DNA of 64,000 nt from an uncultured Pseudomonadales bacterium (GTDB lineage: Bacteria > Pseudomonadota > Gammaproteobacteria > Pseudomonadales > Pseudohongiellaceae). Shown piece after piece: positions 10,591 through 19,683 of this stretch (within the stretch, counting starts at the first letter, position 1; each line of letters opens with the position of its first letter). The stretch lies in contig CALSUH010000005.1 of the NCBI GenBank assembly GCA_943789485.1, positions 62,001 to 126,000 on the forward strand, given 5' to 3'. The position numbers and the translations under genes are program-made. The notes under the pieces are model-generated. The model was not told where the DNA came from. It did no database searches and worked only from the letters and a program-made list of their open reading frames with translations.

Positions 10591-11288
10591 TGAAACAAAT
10601 ACTAATCATTGATGACGATGAGAAATTAGGCGAGCTACTCACTCAGTATCTAGAGAGATATGACATGCAGGCTCACGTCGCATTGACACCGAGCAAGGGT
10701 TTTGAATTATTAAAGAAGATAAAGCCCGATCTGCTCATACTCGATGTGATGCTACCCGAGAAAGACGGGTTTGAGATCTGCAGAGAGATTCGAGCCAAGT
10801 CTTCCATTTTTGGCCAGTTGCCGATTCTGATGTTAACCGCACACGCCGGAGTAACAGACCGGATTGTTGGGCTTGAACTCGGCGCAGATGACTATCTACC
10901 CAAACCCTTTGAGCCGCGAGAGCTCGTCGCTAGGATTCACAATATTCTTCGCCGCAGTAGCGATGACAACTGCTTGCGCGACATAAAGAATATCAATGGC
11001 CTCGAGGTCGATTCTTTGCGTCGGGAAGTTAAACTTGATTCTGAAGTGCTCGATCTCACCACTATGGAATATGAACTGCTCATACTTTTTATGCAATTCC
11101 CCAATAAGACATTTACCCGTGACGAACTTATGAATCGCTTGCGCGGTATAGATGCCGAACTTTTTTCTCGAGCCGTAGACACCTTGGTAAGTCGCTTGCG
11201 ACACAAGTTAAATGACACCTCGAAAACTCCTCGGTTTATTAAGACCGTTTGGGGACGCGGTTATACTTTTGTCGGCGAGCAAATATGA
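10590..11288 (+). CDS. OmpR/CpxR-type response regulator
   Basis: A 232-residue DNA-binding regulator. The receiver domain (about 1-115) has the acidic DDD cluster at residues 8-10, the phospho-acceptor Asp52 in LLILDVMLPEKDG, and the conserved lysine in DDYLPKPFEP. The C-terminal winged helix (about 130-232) has TTMEYELLILFM, DELMNRLRG and the KTVWGRGYTFVG end typical of OmpR/PhoB proteins. CpxR and RstA are the nearest classical groups. Its last four bases overlap the kinase start (ATGA), so the two are translationally coupled. Confidence 0.92.
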   Translation: MKQILIIDDDEKLGELLTQYLERYDMQAHVALTPSKGFELLKKIKPDLLILDVMLPEKDGFEICREIRAKSSIFGQLPILMLTAHAGVTDRIVGLELGADDYLPKPFEPRELVARIHNILRRSSDDNCLRDIKNINGLEVDSLRREVKLDSEVLDLTTMEYELLILFMQFPNKTFTRDELMNRLRGIDAELFSRAVDTLVSRLRHKLNDTSKTPRFIKTVWGRGYTFVGEQI

Positions 11289-12613
11289 CCACATTGGTTC
11301 AAGTAGTTAGGCGTTCGCTTTTTGTTCGCCTGCTCTTTATATTTGGCATCACCATAACCCTGTTCTTCACCATCTTCTCTATCTCCTTGCGTACTTTTAG
11401 TCAGAACAACAACACGATCGATGCTATCCCCGATTTTTTTACGCGCAACATCGAATCGATCATCGAAGACATAGGCACGCCTCCAAACCTGAATAATGCG
11501 ATTCGTCTTGCTGAGGAATTGGATTGGAGCATCGCGATCAACAACCCAATCATGCGGTGGAGTTCCGACAATGAATACCGACTCCCAGTCGAACAATCTG
11601 TTTTCAACCGAACCCTAACGTCGAGCGCCGAGGTCCGCTCGATTAACAGTGAAGACATTATTATGGTTCAACGTGGCGGCTATGACTTCTATTTGTACCA
11701 ACGATCTCTAAACAACAATAATGCGAACTATGTCGTTCTGTATACCGGTGTAGCATTGGCTAGTATTGTCTTATTCCTAAACTACTTCATGGTCAATAAA
11801 TTGCTCGACCCTGTACGCCTACTCAGAAAAGGCGCCGAACGAATTCGTCTTGGCGACCTAAATTTTCGCGTAAAGAGCAATCGACAAGATGAACTCGGCG
11901 AGTTAACCGATAGCATCAACCACATGGCGGATTCGCTACAATCGATGTTAGAAGCTAAACGTCAGCTGCTCCTGGCTATTAGTCACGAGCTGCGCACTCC
12001 CATAACTAAAGCAAAACTACGACTTGAGTTCATGCCGCAAAGCAACGAGAAAGATCAGCTAAAGGAAGACATTCTGGAGATTGAACAACTAATCACCGAT
12101 CTTATTGAAGCCGAGCGGCTCAACGAAGAACATGCCGTACTCTCTGCCGAGCCTACCCCGATTGCCGCCTTCGTTGAAGGAGTCTGTGAACAATTCGAGA
12201 GTTACCCAGGTGGGGTAGAGCTAGAACTACCCACTGAGGATCGCGAGGTTGTTATAGATAATCTCCGTGTTCGCTTACTTATTACTAACCTAGTCAACAA
12301 CGCCATACGACATGGCGAAGGCAATCCGATTACCGTGCGGGTTAACTTTAACAGTGATTTTGTCCATCTAGGGGTTGAAGATAGCGGCGAAGGCATCGCA
12401 GCAGAACACTTGTCACAGGTCAGTGAACCCTTCTACCGCGCGGACAGCTCGAGACAGCGAAATACTGGCGGCTTCGGCCTAGGCCTCTACCTATGTCGTC
12501 TCATCGCGCAGGCTCACGGTGGCGAGTTAATTATCCAAAGTCAGCTTGGCAAAGGAACATACATCAAGGTGAAATTGCCGCCGCACCCTCCACGCCAGAT
12601 TCCGATAGAGTAG
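11285..12613 (+). CDS. CpxA/EnvZ-like sensor histidine kinase
   Basis: A 442-residue inner-membrane kinase. A first transmembrane helix lies at about residues 12-34, a periplasmic sensor of about 110 residues follows, and a second helix (YTGVALASIVLFLNYFMV) leads into a HAMP linker (LRKGAERIRLGDLNFRV). The dimerisation domain has the phospho-acceptor in LLAISHELRTPITKAKLRLE, followed by an HATPase domain with NLVNNAIRHG, VEDSGEGI and GGFGLGLYLCR boxes. Start is the ATG overlapping the regulator's TGA. It is convergent with the GldG-type gene. The signal is unknown; the short periplasmic domain and H-box suggest an envelope sensor. Confidence 0.92.
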   Translation: MTTLVQVVRRSLFVRLLFIFGITITLFFTIFSISLRTFSQNNNTIDAIPDFFTRNIESIIEDIGTPPNLNNAIRLAEELDWSIAINNPIMRWSSDNEYRLPVEQSVFNRTLTSSAEVRSINSEDIIMVQRGGYDFYLYQRSLNNNNANYVVLYTGVALASIVLFLNYFMVNKLLDPVRLLRKGAERIRLGDLNFRVKSNRQDELGELTDSINHMADSLQSMLEAKRQLLLAISHELRTPITKAKLRLEFMPQSNEKDQLKEDILEIEQLITDLIEAERLNEEHAVLSAEPTPIAAFVEGVCEQFESYPGGVELELPTEDREVVIDNLRVRLLITNLVNNAIRHGEGNPITVRVNFNSDFVHLGVEDSGEGIAAEHLSQVSEPFYRADSSRQRNTGGFGLGLYLCRLIAQAHGGELIIQSQLGKGTYIKVKLPPHPPRQIPIE

Positions 12614-12643
12614 TAGCAATCTGTAACGCTACCCCATATTTTC

Positions 12644-12667
12644 CAATACCTCTGTCAATACCTCTGT
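12644..12667. repeat. 12-bp direct tandem repeat
   Basis: CAATACCTCTGT occurs twice head to tail (12644-12655 and 12656-12667), followed by a partial third copy beginning CAAT. It lies in the 82-base gap between the convergent kinase and GldG-type genes. It is probably a replication-slippage duplication; no hairpin or T-run makes it a terminator. Confidence 0.7.
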
Positions 12668-12695
12668 CAATTCTCCACCAACTGCTCGACTCATA

Positions 12696-14654
12696 CTATG
12701 CTCGTGCCGTCTTGCGACGCTGCGCTCGAAAATAGCTCAGCAGCAGAGCTAACAAACTCAACAGCACGGGGATCAAAGCGGTGTTGATCAACTTCAGGGT
12801 CGCACCAAGTTGCTCGATGTCTTCTGTCAGCTGATACTGCACATCACGAAGACTACGGCGAGTTTCTAGCATCTGTTCGTTGAACCGATCGACTTCTGCT
12901 TGAATCTCTGGTGTTACCTGGCCGATTAGTTCGCCATTCTCATCTTGGTTTAACTCGGCAAGTGCCTCTTCAGCTTCGGCAAGGCGATCAAGCAACTCAG
13001 CTTCCTCAACCCTTAAGCGATCATCTGCCTGACGCTGTAATTGGATTACTTTAGTAAATGGTCGCGAGTAAGTTCCACGGCCACGGATACTGGAAAGGTC
13101 TGCACCGCCGCTAAGGTTATCTAGCGCATTGATAACCATATCGCCATTGTTAGAAAATGGTCGCGGTATACGCTGGCCCATAAATTGTCCGACCTGGACC
13201 CACATCCTATCACCGAGCATGTCTGTATCTGCGAAGACTAAAATATTCACTTCGCTGTTTGAGCTGCTACGGTGTTCGGCGGCCGGCTCTTCCTCAACTG
13301 CTGCCACATCAGTGCTTTCTTCTTCAGCTAATGTGCTTTCTTCGTCTGGAGCTTCTATTTCCGCGACAGGCCTGCCATCGGGAAACGCCGTCTCAATAAC
13401 GCCGCTAATCCTCGCGGCAATGGTATGGCTTATACCTTCAGAGATAAACTCGTCGAATAGAATAGATGGGTCGGTAACATCCTCGAGTAGCCCAGCATCC
13501 ATTAACATCGAATCGTTCGATGAAACCATCAACGGCTCGAAGCGAGTGCTTGCGCCCTCCGCCTGACGAATCACACCAGGGGAGGACATATTAATGGTCT
13601 CAAGCCGGCTGGTGACAATGTCGCTCTGCGTCAGAAAATTTCGCTGCACGCCTAACATACCGAGGTGGGCGATAGGCCGCTGACCTTGCCCCATAGATAC
13701 ACGTAGTGCAAGCTCATTGTCGGTGAGCACCTTGCCGCCAGGGAATTCTATCCCCCAAGCCTCAAGCAGGCCGGGCAATTCTGAACTCATACCGGCAGGA
13801 ATCAGATTACCCTGCTGCGTGCGACTAACCATAGAATCGGCATTCGGGTCTAAGAAAACTATAGCCTTGCCACCAGTCATCACAAACTGATCGATCGCAT
13901 AGAGCATTTGTTCTGACAGGCCCTGCGGATGCACAATCATCAGAATGTCGATCTCTTCATCGATCTCGCTCGCTGACTTGTCGACGCGCTGCACAGCGTA
14001 CAGTTGGCGAATAATGTCCATGATCATCCACTGCTGGGTTGCTTGACCTGCGACCGGGTCGAAACCACCATCGATGTCCAATTCCGTTAACAGACCCACT
14101 ACTTGTAAATCTGGCTCATTAACCTTAGTAATCAATTTCATGAATTCATATTCAAGAAACTGCTCCAGCTCAGGTCGGATAAGGGGTAAAGTTTCAGCCG
14201 CTCTACCCTGTGGATTGTTCTCTCGATCCTCCGGCTGGGCTACGACCAGACCAAAATATATGCCCGGCGCTCCCTGAGAGATCGGGACTGCCTGTATGCC
14301 AAACTGAGTTGCCAAATCTTCCTCCTCGGAAAATGGCTGAGGGTCGATAACACTTAAGCTAAGCCGATTGTTGCTAGCGATTACGATTTCTCTCAGCAGC
14401 TCCTGAACTCTATTGGCATAAGTTCGAATTTGAGGATTATCTTCAGTAGCGCTTTCCGAATAGAAGAACATTATTTCCAAAGGACCCTGTAAATTGGAAA
14501 CAATATTTTTTGTGCCCGGCGAGAGTGAATAGAGATCATCTTCGGTAAGGTCGATCCTTACACTCGGCAAGGAACTAATAACTAATACACTGATTACTAG
14601 CCCCAGAGAAATGGCTAACAATCCGATTCGAGAAAATAGAAAATTGGTATTCAT
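12696..14654 (-). CDS. GldG-family ABC transporter auxiliary membrane protein
   Basis: A 652-residue protein with one N-terminal membrane helix (about residues 10-30), a large extracytoplasmic region and a C-terminal helix (ALIPVLLSLLALLLSYF) followed by a basic tail. The N-terminal domain reads LTEDDLYSLSPGTKNIVSNL, LEIMFFYSES and SVIDPQPFSEEEDLA, which is the GldG/IFT52-like fold of ABC_transp_aux proteins; a second block has VFLDPNADS. An acidic low-complexity insert (about residues 425-455) and a coiled coil (about 550-610) follow. It acts with the permease and ATPase genes just upstream, which it follows by 14 bases. The cargo is unknown in gammaproteobacteria; the family name comes from Bacteroidetes gliding. 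Confidence 0.82.
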   Translation of the reverse strand: MNTNFLFSRIGLLAISLGLVISVLVISSLPSVRIDLTEDDLYSLSPGTKNIVSNLQGPLEIMFFYSESATEDNPQIRTYANRVQELLREIVIASNNRLSLSVIDPQPFSEEEDLATQFGIQAVPISQGAPGIYFGLVVAQPEDRENNPQGRAAETLPLIRPELEQFLEYEFMKLITKVNEPDLQVVGLLTELDIDGGFDPVAGQATQQWMIMDIIRQLYAVQRVDKSASEIDEEIDILMIVHPQGLSEQMLYAIDQFVMTGGKAIVFLDPNADSMVSRTQQGNLIPAGMSSELPGLLEAWGIEFPGGKVLTDNELALRVSMGQGQRPIAHLGMLGVQRNFLTQSDIVTSRLETINMSSPGVIRQAEGASTRFEPLMVSSNDSMLMDAGLLEDVTDPSILFDEFISEGISHTIAARISGVIETAFPDGRPVAEIEAPDEESTLAEEESTDVAAVEEEPAAEHRSSSNSEVNILVFADTDMLGDRMWVQVGQFMGQRIPRPFSNNGDMVINALDNLSGGADLSSIRGRGTYSRPFTKVIQLQRQADDRLRVEEAELLDRLAEAEEALAELNQDENGELIGQVTPEIQAEVDRFNEQMLETRRSLRDVQYQLTEDIEQLGATLKLINTALIPVLLSLLALLLSYFRAQRRKTARA

Positions 14655-14668
14655 AAGTCTGCTCTTCC

Positions 14669-15403
14669 TTAACTGGCTTTCTTAAGTTCGATTACTACGG
14701 CACTAGCGAAGAGCCAGGCCGCGATAAACACACCGAAGAACAAAAAGTCACGAACATCGAAAACCCCTTTGGAAATAGAATCAAAGTGAGTTAAAAATCC
14801 CATTGATGATATTGCGTCAATAATAATCTGAGGAACCCAGCCGGTTAACATGCCCAATAAAAAAGGATAGCCAAGCAGAACAAAAATTACGCAAATGGTA
14901 ACTGTTAGTATGAAAGCGATTACAGGATTCTTAGTGCACGCTGATAAACAAGCGCCTATCGCCAGATAAGCTCCCGCCATAAACCAACTGCCAACATAGG
15001 CGGCAAATATCACTCCATTATCGGGATCGCCTAAGTAATTTGCTGTTATCCAAATCGGAAATGTCAACGAAAGCGCAATCCCTATTAGGCTCCAAGCTGC
15101 TAAATACTTTCCAAGAATCGCATCTCTAAGATTTATTGGTAGCGTTAAAAGTAACTCAATAGTTCCAGCTTTTCTTTCATCCGCCCACATAGTCATTGCA
15201 ATAGCAGGGACCATAAACAAATAAAGAAAAGGATGAAAGGCAAAAAATGGTGCTAGGTCGGCTTGACCTCTAGCATAGAAACCGCCGAAATCGAAAGTTA
15301 GGAAGCCGTTCACCACTAGAAAAATAACAATAAAAATGTATGCTAATGGCGTTGCAAAATAACTAAGTAGTTCGCGCTTAAAGATAATTAGTAGATTCCC
15401 CAT
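14669..15403 (-). CDS. ABC-2 type permease, GldF-like
   Basis: A 244-residue integral membrane protein with six predicted hydrophobic segments, beginning MGNLLIIFKRELLSYFATPLAY, the usual entrance of ABC-2 permeases. The ADERKAGTIELLLTLPI cytoplasmic loop is a hallmark of the ABC-2/GldF group. Its start shares one base with the stop of the ATPase gene, so translation is coupled. With the ATPase and the GldG-like protein it forms a complete three-part exporter of unknown substrate. Confidence 0.87.
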   Translation of the reverse strand: MGNLLIIFKRELLSYFATPLAYIFIVIFLVVNGFLTFDFGGFYARGQADLAPFFAFHPFLYLFMVPAIAMTMWADERKAGTIELLLTLPINLRDAILGKYLAAWSLIGIALSLTFPIWITANYLGDPDNGVIFAAYVGSWFMAGAYLAIGACLSACTKNPVIAFILTVTICVIFVLLGYPFLLGMLTGWVPQIIIDAISSMGFLTHFDSISKGVFDVRDFLFFGVFIAAWLFASAVVIELKKAS

Positions 15404-16338
15404 TACTCAGCTCCTAATGCCGGCAGCGTCACCGTCCTGAACACATCTTCAAGTTGTCCGCGACTGACATGAAACTCGGTAACCGGCCAATGTTTGGACT
15501 GCGCGATCTCCGATACCTGAGAAAATATTGAATTACCTTCATTCGCTAGGATACGAAAAACCATGTCGTCTTCACTGTCCTTCTCGACATCACCCACTTC
15601 TGCAAGGTCAACTAGGTCGGCTGCTAAATCGTAGTTCTCGCTCAGGCGAACACTCACAGCTTGATGGTATTTTGAACGCGTTTCGAGTTCGGCAGGCGTA
15701 CCATCTGCGACAATTTTTCCTTGCGCGATGATGATCGCGCGACTGCATACCGCTGTCACCTCTTCCAATATATGGGTAGAGATGATGACGATCTTGTCGC
15801 GGGCTAGATTCTTGATCAGTTCACGAACATGGTGCTTCTGATTTGGGTCAAGGCCATCTGTAGGTTCATCCAAGATCAGCACTTTGGGATCATGCATGAT
15901 CGCTTGCGCTAGACCTACGCGCCGCTTAAAACCCTTGGACAAGGTTTCTATAGTTTGTTGACTAACTGAATTTAGCTCTACTTCATCCAGCACGTGCTTT
16001 ACACGCCTAGTAATCTCTTCTCCTCGATAGCCACGAACCTGTGCCACAAAATTGAGAAACTCCAGAGTTGTCATATCTCCGTAAGAAGGCGCTCCCTCCG
16101 GTAGGTAGCCCATAAGAGACTTCGCCTCGATTGGCCTGTTGCTGATATCAAAGCCGTCGATACTTACCGTGCCATGACTAGCAGATAGAAATCCGGTGAT
16201 TAGTTTCATGGTCGTGGATTTACCCGCACCATTGGGGCCGAGAAATCCGAGCACCTCGCCTTCCTTCACAGTAAAGGAGAGGTCATCAATGGCGGTAAAT
16301 TGGTCGAAGATTTTTGTTAAATTATTGATTTCAATCAT
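15403..16338 (-). CDS. ABC transporter ATPase, GldA-like
   Basis: A 311-residue ATPase with Walker A GPNGAGKST (about residue 35), Q-loop region GYLPEGAPSYGDM, a modified signature TLSKGFKRRVGLAQA and Walker B VLILDEPTDGLDP, plus the switch histidine in IISTHILEEV. The C-terminal 80 residues form the extra domain found in ABC-2 exporters. It is the promoter-proximal gene of the minus-strand operon with the permease and the GldG-like protein. Confidence 0.92.
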   Translation of the reverse strand: MIEINNLTKIFDQFTAIDDLSFTVKEGEVLGFLGPNGAGKSTTMKLITGFLSASHGTVSIDGFDISNRPIEAKSLMGYLPEGAPSYGDMTTLEFLNFVAQVRGYRGEEITRRVKHVLDEVELNSVSQQTIETLSKGFKRRVGLAQAIMHDPKVLILDEPTDGLDPNQKHHVRELIKNLARDKIVIISTHILEEVTAVCSRAIIIAQGKIVADGTPAELETRSKYHQAVSVRLSENYDLAADLVDLAEVGDVEKDSEDDMVFRILANEGNSIFSQVSEIAQSKHWPVTEFHVSRGQLEDVFRTVTLPALGAE

Positions 16339-16591
16339 TTACTTTCAGATCCTGAGACTGTTATCTATTTACTTGGTAATGCAGGAGTAACTGCAACGTT
16401 CGGCCACTGACCCAAGCCCTTCGATCGGACCGAACTCATAAATGGCAAAATACGATGGGTAAATATAGGCACTTAGCCCCTATAATTCAAGGCTGACAGT
16501 CCAAACGGGCCATCCCACAAGCCAAGATGACAGTGCGGCGAAACCCTAGCGACTAAGAGAATTTAGCCTGTGTTTCTATTTGCGCTGGCGT

Positions 16592-16597
16592 TATAAT
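16592..16597 (+). promoter_or_regulatory. Putative -10 box for lptM-lysA-dapF
   Basis: A perfect TATAAT lies about 40 bases before the lptM start. The -35 region (near 16569) is a poor match, so the assignment rests on the -10 and position. Another TATAAT at 16481-16486 also has a weak -35. The 297 bases between the ABC ATPase and lptM hold no other feature I can support. Confidence 0.4.
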
Positions 16598-16635
16598 CGC
16601 GTCGTTCCGACTATTCAGGCACCAGGTTAAGCCAA

Positions 16636-16779
16636 ATGAAATCATCGACCAACAGACTTTTCGCCCTTCTAGCGCTGGCAAGCCTTACGCTGAGCCTTAG
16701 CTATTGCGGACAGAAAGGCGGTCTAACTCGCCCTGAGTCACCTGCACTGACAAGCTCGAATTTCATTTCAGGTAAATAG
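16636..16779 (+). CDS. lptM: LPS-assembly lipoprotein LptM
   Basis: A 47-residue lipoprotein precursor. A lipoprotein signal peptide ends in the lipobox LSYC at residue about 23, directly followed by GQKGGLTRPE, the short motif shared by LptM (YifL/LppL) proteins, in which a GQKG sequence follows the lipidated cysteine. LptM assists oxidative maturation of the LPS translocon LptD. It is immediately upstream of lysA and dapF, its conserved position in gammaproteobacteria. The mature chain is only about 25 residues. Confidence 0.88.
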   Translation: MKSSTNRLFALLALASLTLSLSYCGQKGGLTRPESPALTSSNFISGK

Positions 16780-16823
16780 ATTATAGGCCTCCTTGGCTCA
16801 CACCTACTGGACTCCAACCACGA

Positions 16824-18071
16824 ATGGACTATTTTAATTACAAAGGCGATGCACTCTATGCAGAGGAATTGGCCGTCTGTGAGATTGCTGCACAGCATGG
16901 CACGCCCTGCTACATCTATTCCCGCGCCACTCTAGAGCGCCACTATAGAGCCTACGAAACGGCACTATCTGGAGTGCCCAATATGATCTGCTATGCGGTA
17001 AAAGCGAACTCCAACCTCGCTGTATTGAATATCCTGGCCCGAATGGGGGCTGGATTCGATATCGTGTCCGGTGGCGAGCTGAGTCGCGTCCTTCAAGCAG
17101 GCGGAGACCCCGCAAAAGTTATATTTTCTGGCCTCGGCAAGACCGTAGCCGAGATTCAACAGGCGCTACAGGCCGGCATTCACTGTTTCAACGTGGAATC
17201 TGAGGCGGAATTAGCTCGTCTCAATGAAGTAGCTTTGCAGCTAGCTCTGCCGGCCTCAATATCTATACGCGTAAATCCCGATGTAGACGCCGGCACCCAT
17301 CCCTATATATCGACTGGCCTGAAAGAGAACAAGTTTGGAATCTCCAGCGATCGTGCGATAGAGGTCTATAGAGCTGCCGCGCAGATGGAAGGGATCAAAA
17401 TATCTGGCATCGACTGCCACATAGGTTCGCAGCTTACATCGATAGAGCCTTTCCTCGATGCGATCGATAGGCTGCTCGCCATGGTGGACCGCTTGAGCGA
17501 GGAAGGCATCAATTTGAGTCATTTCGATATGGGAGGTGGGCTGGGCGTTAGCTACGGTGCCGAGAGCCCACCACTACCCTCTGAGCTTATCGAAGCGGTA
17601 AAGGGTCGTTTCAGCGATCGCGGCCTGACCCTGATGGTCGAACCAGGACGCTCAATCGCCGCAAACGCCGGCATTTTCGTGACCCGTGTCGAGTACATAA
17701 AGAACACTGAACATAAGAATTTCGCTATTGTCGATGGCGCAATGAACGATCTATTGAGACCAGCACTGTATAGCGCTTGGCAGGAGATCATTCCCGTGAA
17801 AAAGCGAAGCGGCGATGTGCTTAACTTCGATGTTGTTGGCCCAATTTGCGAATCGGCCGATTTTCTTGGCAAGGATAGAGAGTTGGTAGTCGCAGCAGAT
17901 GACTTGCTGGCCGTCCGCTCCGCCGGTGCTTATGGCTTCGTGATGAGTTCGAACTACAATACGCGTCCACGCGTTGCCGAAATAATGGTCGATGGAAACC
18001 TCGCACATGTCGTTAGACGGCGCGAAGTCTTAGCAGACCTGCTCGATCTGGAATCTTGTTTACCTAGCTGA
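16824..18071 (+). CDS. lysA: Diaminopimelate decarboxylase
   Basis: A 415-residue PLP enzyme that converts meso-diaminopimelate to lysine. It shows the PLP lysine in CYAVKANSNLAVL, the FDIVSGGEL block, the CHIGSQL motif, the glycine-rich HFDMGGGLGVSY loop, EPGRSI and the GPICESAD active-site segment with its catalytic cysteine. It precedes dapF by 8 bases. Length and start match the family. Confidence 0.97.
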   Translation: MDYFNYKGDALYAEELAVCEIAAQHGTPCYIYSRATLERHYRAYETALSGVPNMICYAVKANSNLAVLNILARMGAGFDIVSGGELSRVLQAGGDPAKVIFSGLGKTVAEIQQALQAGIHCFNVESEAELARLNEVALQLALPASISIRVNPDVDAGTHPYISTGLKENKFGISSDRAIEVYRAAAQMEGIKISGIDCHIGSQLTSIEPFLDAIDRLLAMVDRLSEEGINLSHFDMGGGLGVSYGAESPPLPSELIEAVKGRFSDRGLTLMVEPGRSIAANAGIFVTRVEYIKNTEHKNFAIVDGAMNDLLRPALYSAWQEIIPVKKRSGDVLNFDVVGPICESADFLGKDRELVVAADDLLAVRSAGAYGFVMSSNYNTRPRVAEIMVDGNLAHVVRRREVLADLLDLESCLPS

Positions 18072-18079
18072 TACGCAAA

Positions 18080-18919
18080 ATGGATATTCACTTCACAAAG
18101 ATGCATGGCCTGGGCAACGACTTTATTGTGCTCAATAATCTGCACAATGAGTATCAATTGAGCGCCAAGCAGATTGCTGCACTTAGTCATCGCCAGTTTG
18201 GAGTGGGCTTTGATCAGTTGCTCTTAGTTGAAGCTGCCACAGAGCCTGGCATCGATTTCAGCTACCGCATCTTCAATGTTGACGGTCGGGAAGTAGAGCA
18301 TTGCGGTAATGGTGCGCGTTGCTTTGCCAAATATGTAAGCGACAAAGGCTTGTTCCACGAAAAGTCACTAGTCGTCAAGACAGCCAATCGTGTACTTACG
18401 CTTAAAATCGACGGCGATAGCGTCACGGTGGACATGGAAGCACCAGAGTTTGTCGCATCAAAAATTCCATTCATCGGCGATAGCAATTTGAAAATGCATA
18501 CCCGTCAACTTACTGTTTCGGGAAGCCCGCTCGAGGTCGAGTTTTGTACACTTTCCATGGGTAACCCCCATGCGGTAATTAGAGTTGAAGACCTAAGCAA
18601 AACAGCCGTAAAAGAGATAGGGGAAGCACTCGGCGCACATCCGGATTTTCCCGAAGGCTGCAATGTGGGTTTCATGCAGCTGTGTGACAGAGATACCATA
18701 GATTTACGTGTCTATGAACGCGGTGCTGGCGAGACGCTAGCCTGCGGAACTGGGGCCTGTGCGGCAGTAGTTGCCGGTTGCTTACAAGGTCTGTTAGATG
18801 CTACCGTCACAGTGAAATTACATGGCGGAGAACTTAGTATTACATGGCTGGGAATCGACTCTCCCGTCTTAATGACAGGGCCAGCCACAACAGTTTTTGA
18901 GGGGAAAATTCAGATATGA
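18080..18919 (+). CDS. dapF: Diaminopimelate epimerase
   Basis: A 279-residue enzyme interconverting LL- and meso-diaminopimelate. Both catalytic cysteines are visible, in EHCGNGARCFAKYV and LACGTGACAAVVAG. MDIHFTKMHGLGNDFIV is the standard N-terminus. Its end overlaps the DUF484 start by four bases (ATGA). It supplies the substrate of LysA and of peptidoglycan synthesis. Confidence 0.97.
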   Translation: MDIHFTKMHGLGNDFIVLNNLHNEYQLSAKQIAALSHRQFGVGFDQLLLVEAATEPGIDFSYRIFNVDGREVEHCGNGARCFAKYVSDKGLFHEKSLVVKTANRVLTLKIDGDSVTVDMEAPEFVASKIPFIGDSNLKMHTRQLTVSGSPLEVEFCTLSMGNPHAVIRVEDLSKTAVKEIGEALGAHPDFPEGCNVGFMQLCDRDTIDLRVYERGAGETLACGTGACAAVVAGCLQGLLDATVTVKLHGGELSITWLGIDSPVLMTGPATTVFEGKIQI

Positions 18920-19641
18920 AAAATGATAATTCAGCGGCTGAAAAAATAGAGGCCCCCAGTAACACCGAACTCTCTGCACAAGAAGTTGCCAGCTATCTGA
19001 AAGCCAACCCCGAATTTTTCATCAAGCAAGAAGACTTGCTTGCAGACCTTTCTCTGCCCCACAAGAGCGGCAAGGCGATCTCCTTATTAGAACGACAAGT
19101 TACTATTCTGCGAGACAGAGGGGGCGACGCGCGACAGAAACTCAATAACCTACTTGAGAATGCCCGCAACAACGATCAACTCTTTGATACGACACGCAGC
19201 CTAGTCCTGGCCCTACTACGCGCCAAGGATGTAACAGAAATTGCCGACGTGGCCCAGGACCAGTTATCGCACCATAGCAATATCGACTCCTGCGAAGTCA
19301 TCCTTATTGATAAGAAAGGCCTGAAGGTTGCAGGTTCGGTAAGAACCGAATCGGAAAATATTCTCAAGAAACAATTCGCCGATGTATTCCGCCTTAAACG
19401 AACTCATTGTGGCGCTATCAGCAAAGAACAAACTCAGTACCTCTTCCCTGCGCAGGATAACAACATCAAGTCGACTGCTATTTGTCCCGTAATAAGCAAC
19501 GGTGACGTATTGGCATTGATTGCGTTTGGCAATCAGTCGGACAGCTACTTCAATGTCAACTTGGATACTCTGTTTCTAGATTTTATTGGCCACGTAGTCG
19601 GCGCCGTAATCGAAAATCATCAGCCCGACAGCGCACAGTAG
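18916..19641 (+). CDS. DUF484 family GAF-like protein
   Basis: A 241-residue cytoplasmic protein of the DUF484 family. The N-terminal part reads VASYLKANPEFFIKQEDLLADL and SLLERQVTILRDR, a helical region, and the rest resembles a GAF domain ending with a DFIGHVVGAVIEN helix. The function is unknown. In most gammaproteobacteria this gene lies between dapF and xerC; here the next gene is a glycosyltransferase instead. Confidence 0.9.
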   Translation: MKNDNSAAEKIEAPSNTELSAQEVASYLKANPEFFIKQEDLLADLSLPHKSGKAISLLERQVTILRDRGGDARQKLNNLLENARNNDQLFDTTRSLVLALLRAKDVTEIADVAQDQLSHHSNIDSCEVILIDKKGLKVAGSVRTESENILKKQFADVFRLKRTHCGAISKEQTQYLFPAQDNNIKSTAICPVISNGDVLALIAFGNQSDSYFNVNLDTLFLDFIGHVVGAVIENHQPDSAQ

Positions 19642-19683
19642 AACTCTAAGACATGTCGCAAGGCTTGAGCAAAGGTTGCCTAG

